DNA from: Anthonomus grandis grandis
Taxonomy: Eukaryota > Arthropoda > Insecta > Coleoptera > Curculionidae
DNA length: 64,000 nt
Reading direction: 5' to 3'
Assembly (NCBI RefSeq): GCF_022605725.1
Contig: NC_065562.1
Span: 2,604,001 to 2,668,000 of the forward strand
Part shown: positions 23,583 through 33,800 of the stretch, in pieces
Layout of the letters: each line of letters opens with the position of its first letter
Numbering within the stretch: position 1 is the first letter of the stretch
Notes under the pieces: generated by a model
The model's database searches: none
What the model saw: only the letters and a program-made list of their open reading frames with translations
What the model was told of the DNA's origin: nothing
Made by a program: the position numbers and the translations under genes

Positions 23583-24202
23583 AATATTAGGCCAAATTTA
23601 AACTGCCAATATTTCGGAAACTATCAATTTTTGGACGAGATAACCTTATACAAAGTTAACCTTATTTTTAATTATCTTTATGAAAAAATTATAAAAATAG
23701 GGGGTTTCCATTTTAAAAAATTGACTTTGAATGATTTTTTATTTTAATTTTTAATGCTAGTTTTTGACCGCCCTGTATCTTTTTTTTAGCCAAATATTAA
23801 AATAGTCTTTTAAAGTGGTCCTTCCTTTAAAATAAAACCAAAACTAACCAATAAATAAAGGCTACTAAAAGGGAGTAATCGGTAATTATGTTAGGGCTTA
23901 TAAACATAGTTTTTCACATGAAATTAAAAATATGTCAAAAACGGTTACACTTAGGTATAGGACATTATACACAAAATATACTTAGAATTTCACGTAAAAG
24001 CCAAAAATGTAAAAATATACAGGGTGTTCCGTTTAAAATAACGAAGTTTACACCTACTTCCGGTATAACCGGAAACGTCACAACTGTCAAAATATTTTAG
24101 TTGTATAGCCCCCATCAACTGTGCTATGTTGCCAAATTTTCAAAATTTTGAAAAATTAGTTTCCGAGATATCGATTGCATCTATTCGTCGTGAGACACCC
24201 TG
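23583..24202. repeat. Right part of composite fold-back element
   Basis: The first 160 bp reverse-complement 16970-17136. A GCCCTGTATC end follows near 23772, then AT-rich filler, then a CAGGGTGTTCCG end near 24019. The terminal CGTCGTGAGACACCCTG closes the element at 24202. No coding sequence. Confidence 0.6.
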
Positions 24203-24736
24203 AATAATGTTCATAGAAAGCGGTGGGAAATTAGGCAATTTATTCCTGTTTTTCTATTTGAGTCTTATTAATTTGTCATATTTTTAATAATTATAAATAT
24301 CACTTTATTCCCATTCCCCTCTAATTTTCAGACTGAGATAAAGATATATAAATGATAATTCAATTTTTTCCTCTATTTTCTATATTATGGTTTCATTTTA
24401 ATAATAGTGTCTGGAAAAAACTGAGAAATACTAAAAATTTAAAAAAATGGTTTGTTAAAGAAACATGTTGTTATTAGATATACCTAAACAACATATATTA
24501 TGTATACCTATGTAATGTTAAATTTTTTAAATAATTTTTATTGCCAATATTTTTCAAATGACCCACTATAGAATTATAAGAAAAAATTCTTAAAAATGTA
24601 TAAGAATTGAAAAATTACTACGAATAAGTTAAATCTAGCACACTCTATCTTCTTAACGGACAATTTTTTATTACATTTTTAATCATTGATAATTTTTTAA
24701 TTTTAATATCACTTCCTAAATATCTTTTATGTCAGT
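24203..24736. repeat. Left arm of giant inverted duplication, block 4
   Basis: Reverse complement of about 39700-40465. Anchors are ATAGAAAGCGGTGGGAAATT, CTATTTTCTATATTATGGTT, GATATACCTAAACAACATAT and GCACACTCTATCTTCTTAAC. Non-coding. Confidence 0.85.
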
Positions 24737-24901
24737 GGTAAAAACTGACTAAACAATTAAAACTGAATGAAATGTCACAAAGCGCGTCCTTTTTAAAGCC
24801 CAATGGAACAGTTTCGAAATATTTAGAATTCTCTTCATTGTTTTTGCCGAAAGAGTTCAATAATTTTAGGAGAATACTGACAGTCAAAGCAAGCAAGTAT
24901 A
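24737..24901. repeat. Old solo Gypsy-family LTR, left fragment
   Basis: Matches the LTR of the Gypsy element at 30348 (AAAACTGACTAAACAATTAA, AAGCGCGTCCTTTTTAAA, AGCAAGCAAGTATAC) with more divergence. The LTR is continued at 30139-30347 after a fold-back insertion at a TA, and finally at 36393 after the Gypsy insertion. The same LTR exists in the right arm at about 39340-39642. Confidence 0.85.
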
Positions 24902-25554
24902 CAGGGTGTCCAAGATAAGAATCCTAAGCATGGGGATCTCGGTACCTGTTGGAGATACAGCTTCGGTTAAATTAGGAAAAAGTTGTGCACTTTGAAGCGT
25001 ATTTACATGTCGTTGAGAAACTTCAAAAATTTCCATGGCCTGCTGAGATATTTGGAAAAAACGGAAATTTGCCAATATCGATTTTATTTTTTCCTGGCTT
25101 TATTTTAAAAGATATCAAAAAACTATTGACACTTTCTCATTGACACTTTTGATGTAGTACGTGATGGCGTTTTTAAATTTTATATCCGACGTTTCGTTTC
25201 CGAGAAACCACCATCAACTTTATTTTTTTATATGGCGCGAAAAGAAAGTACATCCTGTATCTGATTCCATTTTTTATTACAAATTCAACGATGTATCACA
25301 TGTCACATTTTTTTTGTTAGTTAAAAGGAAAAATGCTATTTTTCTTTTTTTTAAACATATTATTAAGTAGGCTTTGGAAACAAATGCTTTGACACTTTGA
25401 CGTAAATACCTTTTACCCCGTCACATATTTTTTATTAAATATTAATTGCAGTTATTGTTACCGTGATTGTCGAGGTGTTGTTTTTTAAGTAATTATTGTT
25501 ATTATTATTTACTGTTGTCATTATATTTTTGAAGGTGGTAGACAATGGTACAGT

Positions 25555-25741
25555 GAAAACATCTTGTCGGACTTGCATTGTCTTATTTATTTAATGTAAC
25601 ACGACGTTTCGGTTGGTAAGTATCTCCAACCGTTATCAAGTTCAGTCAGTTTACACTTGATAACGGTTGGAGATACTTACCAACCGAAACGTCGTGTTAC
25701 ATTAAATAAATAAGACAATGCAAGTCCGACAAGATGTTTTC
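25555..25741. repeat. Perfect long hairpin, 86 bp arms
   Basis: The arms 25555-25640 and 25656-25741 appear perfectly complementary and are separated by 15 bases. They contain ACGACGTTTCGGTTGG. A 12 bp direct repeat GTTGTCATTATA lies at about 25513 and 25743, so this may be an inserted short element with target duplication. It sits immediately 5' of the transposase reading frame. Confidence 0.88.
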
Positions 25742-25773
25742 GTTGTCATTATAGTCATGAAGAGAAGTTTGAC

Positions 25774-26680
25774 ATGCTGTCGTGCTACATTTTGTGCTAC
25801 AAAAATACTGTAAATACAGCAGCAATGTATCTTAATAAATTTCCAGATAGAAAGCAACCATGTAAATCCATTTTCTTAGAGTTGGCTCGAAATTTAAAAG
25901 AATATGGTTCGTTTAAAAAGCCTGTTTTATATCGAAAAAAGGAATCTTTTGAAGAAACTCAGAATAATATTTTACAAGCAGTTATTGAAAACCCCGAGAT
26001 ATCAACCAGGCAAATTGAAAAAAATGTAGGAGTGGCCAAATCTACAGCTCAGTTCATTTTACGTAAAAACAGATATCACCCCTACAAATTTAGAATTTGC
26101 CAAGGAGTTAAACCTGGGGATTTCGAACGACGTCAGCATTTTTGTGAGTGGTATACACGTGCCTGTGAAGAGGATTTTAATTTTCCATCAAAAATAATAT
26201 GGTCCGACGAAAGTATGGTCACTAATAATGGTATCTTTAACCGCCGCAATAGTCATTACTGGGTCCAACAAGATCCGCGTGTTAAGAAAATATCTAAACA
26301 TCAACAACGTTTTGGGTTTAATATGTGGTGTGGAATTTTAGGAACCAAAATACTAGGTCCATTTATTTACCATTATTTATTAACAGCAGAACGATATCTT
26401 AATTTATTGCAAAATGATTTAGGAGACTGCTTAGATGATTTACCTCTGGCACAAGTCAATAGCTGTTGGTTTCAACAAGACGGGGCTCCTGCACATAATT
26501 CTGGGCAAGTTCGACAGTACCTTTCGCAGCGTGTTCCTGAAAAGTGGATTGGAACCTCCAGTGAAGTGTCTTGGCCAGCGCGATCCCCGGACTAAACCCC
26601 TTTGGACTTCTTCCTTGGGGATTTATTAAAAACCGAGTCTATCAACATTTTTTTGGAACTGAGCAGGAGTTACGAGTATG
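25774..26680 (+). pseudogene. DD41D mariner transposase (one nonsense codon)
   Basis: The frame is open upstream of the first ATG (EEKFDML), so the true start was probably separated from it by the hairpin at 25555-25741. It shows MYLNKFPDRKQPC, a helix-turn-helix (STRQIEKNVGVAKSTAQFIL), then IIWSDESM, FQQDGAPAH and RSPD-stop-TPLDFF. The third catalytic aspartate therefore lies just after a TAA at 26593-26595 where Leu is expected. Spacing between the last two aspartates is 41. After the stop the frame continues (FFLGDLLKTESIN) for about 28 more codons. Otherwise well preserved. Confidence 0.87.
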
Positions 26681-27294
26681 TGTGACGGCCGCTTTTCAAA
26701 GTATTACGCCAGATATATTGCACACAAAAAAATCTGTCGTTTTGTCAAAGACTTGTGCTTTAATTCAATGACTTCTTACATTCAGTATTCCTCAATTACA
26801 GTAGAGTTTTATCCAACTACAAGTCTAAATTTGGTAACTAATTATATCATATCTTGGATGCAATGACAAGATGTTATCGGATTTTGATTAAAGATTTAAT
26901 TACAAGGTTTCTTTGAATTAAACGGGTACTTTATAATTGATTTGAAAATACTTTTTTTTTGCCTTAACTTTATGGTTCTTTTGTTAGGATCGCATGTTGA
27001 ATTGTTTTGATGCCTCATGTTGTTTCATAGATTACCAGTGTAGTGCATTATAAAATAATGAATTATAGTATGTATTTGAATTTTGTCAGATTCGTAATTG
27101 CCCCAATCTTAACTACAATTAGAAGAATTTAATACATTAATTGTCAGAATAATTAGTAATTTTGCAAAAATTGCTCATTAAAATTGAGGATATTGAAACT
27201 TATAATTGACATTATAGGTATTTGGATTCAAATCAATTACAATTGATTTTTTATCCGAAATATTTTATTAATTGGTGTGATCCTATACTAAATA
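26681..27294. other. Non-coding interior of fold-back element
   Basis: AT-rich. After the transposase there is no recognisable domain, and I see only short open frames. It ends at a TA preceding the next CAGGGTG repeat. Confidence 0.5.
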
Positions 27295-27743
27295 CAGGGT
27301 GATTTTTAATTTATAGGCATAAACTTGGGAAATTATTGCTGATGACAAATAACTAAAAATTAAAAAATATGTTAGTTAAATATTTTTAGATTTTGAAATA
27401 ATTTGTTTTTTTGTTCACAAAAAATTATCAACTTTATCAGGTGGAATTTTGTTTATAAAAGGGTGATTTTTTTATTCAGTGATGGATTTATCGATGGAAA
27501 CCGTTAACATTTAAACCATTTTGATTATGTCAAAGTTGTAATCAATTGATTCCATCGCTGAAAAAAAAACATCCTTTATAAATAAAATTCCACCTCATAA
27601 AGTTCATACAAATTTTCGTAAAAACACAAATTATTTTAGAATCTAAAAATATTTTACCGTAATTTTTTCTTCATTATTAGTCATTATTTTTGTTATCAGC
27701 AATAACTTTTCAAGTTTATACATATAGGTTAATAATCACTCTG
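27295..27743. mobile_element. Fold-back MITE with CAGGGTGATTTT ends
   Basis: CAGGGTGATTTTTAATTTAT at the left pairs with ATAGGTTAATAATCACTCTG at the right, with TA on each side. The inner parts also pair (AATTATTGCTGATGACAA with TTATCAGCAATAACTT; TCAGGTGGAATTTTG with AAATTCCACCTCA), so almost the whole 449 bp folds on itself around about 27520. No coding capacity. Confidence 0.85.
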
Positions 27744-27801
27744 TAGGTATTTGAGTTAGTAAGAAAGAAATAAGTTCCACAAAGTTTCCAAAAGTACAAC
27801 C

Positions 27802-28008
27802 TATAATCAGTTATACTTTATTACAAATAAATATAAAACATGACAAAAAAAAACAAGACTTTCTCAATGTGACAGCTAAAAAAGGTCAAAAATTTTTTTA
27901 GGGTATTACATATAAGTTATACAAAAAAAGAAAAAAGAAAGAAAGAAAAGAAACGGAGACGAAACGTCATGTTTTATATTTATTTGTAATAAAGCATAAC
28001 TGATTATA
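27802..28008. repeat. Palindrome with 43 bp arms
   Basis: TATAATCAGTTATACTTTAT...AAACATGAC (27802-27844) pairs with its near-complete reverse complement at 27966-28008. The loop contains a GAAA/AAAG purine tract and ends GACGAAACGTC. Confidence 0.8.
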
Positions 28009-29633
28009 CACTATTATGTACACTTTAAAATTAAATAGAAACATCGCAAAGCTGAAATGGGAATTAAAAAAAATCAAATAGTTAACATAATAATTTATTT
28101 GTCAAAAAAAGGAAATCTGTGAATTCAGTTTCAAATCTTATAGACAATTTAAACATAAACTTTTGTTCCAAAAGTCAAAAAAATAAAAAACATTTTCCAT
28201 AATTTCTAAGACCACTAGGAAAACAGGAACAGGAAACAGACTAAAAATAAAACAGGAACTAGAAATTGACAAACAAATTTATTCATTTATATAATATATT
28301 TAAGCAAGTTTTCAGGAGAAGGGCAAATGTGGCTTTTTATTGTTTAATAATATTTATGAAGAAATTAATACTAATTAATAAAATATTACTAGTACTATTT
28401 ATTTTCAATTATTATTTATTTTCAATTATTAGTACTATGGTATCTATACTTAAAATGAAATGATTAAAATAAAATACTTATGGTATATAAATTAAAAAAA
28501 AGTGAAAACTGCAACCATGTCTGACATTATGTATTACATGCAGAGGTAGGTACTTACCTTCAAAGATAGGTATAAGCTTCTCTAAATCATGTTTTTTTAA
28601 AAAATCGTCTATCGTACTATAATTATTAATATTATGGATCTACAACACACAATTTAAATTAGCACGAACATAAATTAACATGCAGCCGCGGGGACGATAA
28701 TGCTGCTTTTTGAAACAAACAAGCCAAAATGACAAGTGACGACGCGACAGGACAGGACACCTCCACACAGGCACGCCGCACAGATTTACGCTATTTGGTA
28801 GATCCAAATTATATACCAATCTACGGGAGTACAAAGTAGTTGAGTTAACGACAAGGATCATTGAAGTTAATATAAGATGTCTTTGGCCCAATACTACTGG
28901 GTAATTCTCTGAACAATTTAGAAATTGCATTAATAACATGGTGTATTGTGACAGTAATAGTTGTGTTTTAAAGAAAATAAACATATTTTAAATTAATTAC
29001 TGAATAATGTGTTTGTAGCAAATGATTTTAATTATCAAATAAATAGTATATTTTTTTCAATGAAAAGCATGATATATATTAAAATTACATAAATGCTTTC
29101 ATTAAATTAATGCTTATATCAGTATTGGAGGGACACAATATATCATTAAATAGAGACATAAAGTATTTCAAATTTAATTGCGTAGCTGTAATCATCTTGA
29201 GCTTAAGGGTTAATATAATTGTTTGGATAACATAGAATTGAAACTATTATAAATATATTTAAAACAATGAAAAAACATCCAAATACTAACAAATAATTGG
29301 AAACACAACAGTATTTTTTTCTGTGTGCGTGATGTTTTAACTGCTACTGTAAGAAGATCATATTTATGTCTAGAAAATAACGGAAACCTGTGTGAACACC
29401 TGTTTTAAATTAAATTTATAAAATGCGTTAATTTATTTGCTTTTTTCGTTATTTTTAAAATGTATTCATTATTTGTTGCTTATCGTTAGAAAAATCATAA
29501 AACATTTGTCTATTACTGGTTTCCTTTTTTTTCATTATAAGTAGTACAATGTACAATGCAAATCAATGCTTCATTTAGCTTCATCACTCTCTAAATAGAT
29601 ATTAAGAAAAATGTGACAGACTCGGTAACAGGT
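28009..29633. other. Unassigned AT-rich stretch inside fold-back element
   Basis: I recognise no domain, terminal repeat or RNA gene. A 114-residue minus-strand open frame at 28640-28984 has no family resemblance I can name and I do not call it. Base composition is like the neighbours. Confidence 0.45.
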
Positions 29634-30138
29634 ATTTACATACGTCAAAGCATTTGTTTCCAAAGCTTACTTAAAAAATATGCTAAAAAAATAGAAAATT
29701 TGCATTTTTCCTTTCAACTAACAAAAAAAATGTCATATGTGATACATCATTGAATTTGTAATAAAAAATGGAATCAGATACAGGGTGTACTTTCTTTTCG
29801 CGCCATATAAAAAAATAAAGTTGATGATGGTTTCTCGAAAACGAAACGTCGGATATAAAATTTAAAAACGCCATCACGTACTACATCAAAAGTGTCAATG
29901 AGAAAGTGTCAATAGTTTTTTGATATCTTTTAAAATAAAGCCAGGAAAAAATAAAATCTATATTGGCAAATTTCTGTTTTTTCCAAATATCTCAGCAGGC
30001 CATGGAAATTTTTGAAGTTTCTCAACGGCATGTAAATACGCTTCAAAGTGCACACCTTTTTCCTAATTTAACCGAAGCTGTATCTCCAACAGGTACCGAG
30101 ATCCCCATGCTTAGGATCCTTATCTTGGACACCCTGTA

Positions 30139-30347
30139 TAAATTCTAGAAAATTAAAACTACAGGGATTTACTATAATATAACCTAAATTGGGTCCCTCA
30201 AACAAGATGAACTACTTAAAAACTAGACACTATAGAAAAGAAAAAATAAACCAAACGTAAGTAGAACCCTAAATAAACTCTACGAATCAACTTTAACTAC
30301 AGAATACTAATAAATTAGTACAAAAACTAGGAGAATAATTAACGTAT
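30139..30347. repeat. Old solo Gypsy-family LTR, middle fragment
   Basis: Continues the LTR of 24737-24901 (AATTCTAGAAAATTAAAACT to AATTAACGTAT). Its last four bases, GTAT, form the left target duplication of the young Gypsy element. Confidence 0.87.
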
Positions 30348-30848
30348 TGTAACGAAATTCGGGAACACACTTTTATTGTCAACGTCAAAAACACTAACCT
30401 AACTCGCTTTGACTGTCGTTTAATTGTTTCCAAGGTAAAAACTGACTAAACAATTAAAACTGAATGATTTGTCACGAAGCGCGTCCTTTTTAAAACCCGA
30501 TGGAACAGTTTCGAAATATTTAGAATTATCTTCATTGTTTTTGCCCAAAGAGACCAATAATTTTAGGAGAATACTGACAGTCCAAGCAAGCAAGTATACA
30601 AATTCTAGAAAATTAGAACTACAGGGATTTACAATAATATAACCTGAATAACCTAAATTGGGGCCAAAATGGGGCTCTCAAACAAGATGAACTACCTAAA
30701 AACTAAACACTAACACTATAGATGAAAATAATAAACCAAACGTAAGTAGAACCCTAAAGAAACCCTACGAATCAACTTTAACTACACAATACTAATAAAA
30801 TTGTACAAAAACTAGCAGAATAATTAACGTATTTACATTTTCATAATA
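30348..30848 (-). repeat. Gypsy 3' LTR
   Basis: In coding orientation it begins TATTATGAAAATG and ends CGAATTTCGTTACA. It differs from the other LTR by a few substitutions and a 2 bp indel near 30496. Confidence 0.93.
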
Positions 30849-30859
30849 CTGCTCCCCTC
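30849..30859 (-). promoter_or_regulatory. Polypurine tract of Gypsy element
   Basis: On the minus strand GAGAGGGGAGCAG lies immediately upstream of the 3' LTR, the usual position for plus-strand DNA priming. Confidence 0.75.
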
Positions 30860-33800
30860 TCAAGTTTGATCGTCCCGATCAAACATGGGACCACCTGAGT
30901 CATGATAGGGCGCTAGCCGGACGATGTTTACAATTTTCATCTTCGCTGTCGGATGTCGCTGGATACGGTACACCACGTCGTTGATTCTGGTGACCACATT
31001 GAATGGACCTTCCCAATCCTTCTGGAGCTTTGGTGACTTGCCCTTCGTCCTCCGTGGATTGTATAACCAGACTTTATCCCCAGGATTAAAACCGGTAGAA
31101 TTTGCCTTTATATCATAACGTGATTTCATTCTGTTACTTTCTAGATGAAGTTTATCCCGTGCTTGTTCGTGAACAATTTGTAAACGCTCTTGTAAATGGT
31201 CGACGTACTCCTCCAGGGTTTCAGACTTATGGGGTCTTCCAGTAATAATGTCCAAAGGTAAACGAAGTTCATCACCGTAGACAACTTTTGCCGGGCTTTT
31301 TCCAGTTGACTTGTGGATAGAAGAACGATATGCCAATAGGAATGGTTGTATACAGGTATCCCAGTCGGTTTGCTTAGAGTTTACTACCATCCTTAAATAG
31401 GTTTCAAATGTGCGGTTAAATCTTTCAACCATTCCATCAGACTGAGGGTGTAGTGGGGTTGTACGGGTCTTATTGATTCCCAGTAACTGGCATACTTGTT
31501 GGAATATTTGTGACTCAAAGTTCCTTCCTTGGTCTGAATGTATCTCTCTGGGTACACCAAATCGACAAATCCAGTTCTGGAACAGCACTTCAGCTATTGT
31601 CGTTGCTTCTTGGTTTGGAATCGGATAAACCTCGAGCCACTTACTAAAGTAATCCATAGCAACAAGAGCATATCGGTTTCCGGAGCTACTAGTAGGAAAG
31701 GGTCCTGCTACGTCTATGGCAATTCGTTCAAAAGGTGCACCAACAAGATACTGCATCATCTTTCCTCTTGTCCGGGTTTTTGGGCCCTTGCTTGACGAAC
31801 ACTGCTCACACTGTCGGCACCAGCGTTCAACATCTTGATGACTGTTCAGCCAGTAAAACCGTTCTCTCACTTTTGCCAAGGTCTTACTAACTCCAAAATG
31901 TCCTCCGCCGACACCGCCATGAACAGCTTCAAGGACTTCCGGAATACGTTTTCGAGGAAGGACTGTCAGATATGTCTTTTCTTTTCCATCTACGCTCTCC
32001 CAGACTCTTTTTAATAATCCATCTTTTATAACCAATGAATTCCATTGAGACCAATAAGCTTTAAGTTCTGGAGATTTGTCAGAAATGTCTTTCCATTCTG
32101 GTTTTGAAATTTCTCGAGATTTCAGTTCGTAAATAAGACCAAATACTGGGTCATCACACTGATCTTGGATTAAACTAGCTACATCCCACTCTTTAGAACT
32201 GTGAAGGCCAATACGATTACAAGTAAATATCTCTGGATGCTGTTTTGATTCCTTTTTAAAACAATGTTGACATGTTTCAATACAGGGTCTTCTCGATAAA
32301 GCATCGGCATTTTGGTAATATGCGCCTTTCCTATGTTCTATTGTAAAGTCATACTCTTGTAATCGTTGAAGCCACCTTGCTATTTGTCCTTCGGGGTTTT
32401 TAAACTGAAACAGCCATTTCAACGAAGCATGGTCGGTTCTAAGGATAAATCGTTGACCATACAAATATTTATGGAAATGTTCAATAGCTTTTACTGCTGA
32501 CAATAGCTCTCGTCTAGTGACACAATAGTTTCTTTCTGGTTTTGATAATGTTTTACTGAAATAAGCTATTACTTGCTCGCCATCTTCATATTTTTGTGAT
32601 AGAACGGCCCCAATTCCAACATTACTCGCATCGGTATCCAAAATAAAAGTTTGTCCAGGAATCGGATATGTTAAAATTGGAGATGTGCATAGTGCTCTCT
32701 TTAACTGTTGAAATGCTTCTTCACAGTCTGTTGACCAACTAAATACCACTTTGTCCTCCGTGAGCTTATGTAGAGGCTTTGCAAGATTAGCGAAATTTCT
32801 TACAAATCTTCTGTAATAGGTACAAAGGCCCAGAAAGCTTCTTAACTGGTGTTTGTCAGTGGGTCGTGGCCATTTTTCGATCGCCTCTACTTTATCTGGA
32901 TCAGTCTTGACACCTTTTTCTGATATTACATGGCCAAGGTATCGAACTTCTTTTTGAAATAAGCAACATTTTTTAGGACTTAGCTTCAGGTTGGCCTCTC
33001 GCAGTTTAACAAATACCTTTTGAATATTCTTCAAATGATCTTCAAATGTTTTCCCCAGTATGATAACGTCATCCAGATAAACTAAACATGATTCCCAAGT
33101 CATTCCACGTAAAACTGTGTCCATAAGTCTCTCAAAGGTAGCTGGAGCATTGCAGAGTCCAAAGGGCATTACTGTAAACTGCCAAAGTCCTGTTCCAGTC
33201 GAGAATGCGGTCTTTTCCTTATCTTCTGGGTGCATCTTTACCTGCCAGTATCCACTCTTTAGATCGAGTGTTGAGAACCATTGTGAACCTGATAGCGTGT
33301 CCAGGGTGTCGTCAATTCTTGGTAGGGGATAACTGTCTTTCTTGGTAATATCATTCAGTCGCCGATAGTCTACACAAAATCTAGTGGATCCATCCTTTTT
33401 CTTCACTAGCACAACTGGAGATGTCCAAGGACTCTGAGAAGGCTCTATCACTCCTTGTGTCCTCATTTCTTGAAGCATTGAGGAAACTTCTCCTTGTTTA
33501 GCTATCGGAATTCTTCGAGGTGCTTGTTTAATCGGAGCATTGTCTTCAGTGTTAATTCGATGCTGCACCAAATCAGTTCTTCCCAGGTCTTTATCGTGCA
33601 AGGAAAACACATCTTGATTTTCTTCAAGAAGACGTCGCAATTTACTACACTGGTCCATGGTTAAATTGGCAGAAGATTCTTCAAATAGGTTTTGTAAACA
33701 TACAGGAAAAGGTCTGTTTAAATAACGACTTCTATCAGCATTTTTCATGACTGCCACTACTTCAGAGCATACGCCAATGTTCTCTCCTTGTTTCAGGTGT

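Larger units (their letters stand above)
16932..24202. mobile_element. Composite fold-back element with nested MULE and DD82E
   Basis: The ends CAGGGTGTCTCACGACGAAT and its near reverse complement (about 45 bp shared) lie at a TA-rich target. The homologous site at about 40465 in the opposite arm is empty. Inside, 16970-17136 and 23583-23740 form another inverted pair (TTTAAATTTGGCCTAATATT and complement). Then 21227-21314 pairs with 21389-21441 plus 23544-23582. The right part also holds CAGGGTGTTCCGTTTAAAAT at about 24019 and a GCCCTGTATC end at 23772, so at least two mariner-type families are fused here. Confidence 0.75.
24902..30136 (+). mobile_element. Large fold-back element with about 500 bp arms and DD41D transposase
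   Basis: The ends CAGGGTGTCCAAGATAAGAA and reverse complement are flanked by TA, and the element splits an old LTR cleanly. The inverted arms run about 24902-25408 and 29634-30136 (shared GGCGCGAAAAGAAAGTAC and AAATTTCCATGGCCTGCTGA). A plus-strand DD41D transposase lies just inside the left arm. The remaining 3 kb holds a CAGGGTG MITE (27295-27743), a 43 bp-arm palindrome (27802-28008) and unassigned sequence, which accounts for the size. Confidence 0.85.

Noticed and set aside
28640..28984. 114-residue minus-strand open frame
   Set aside because: Low-complexity composition, no recognisable motif, inside a fold-back element. Likely chance.
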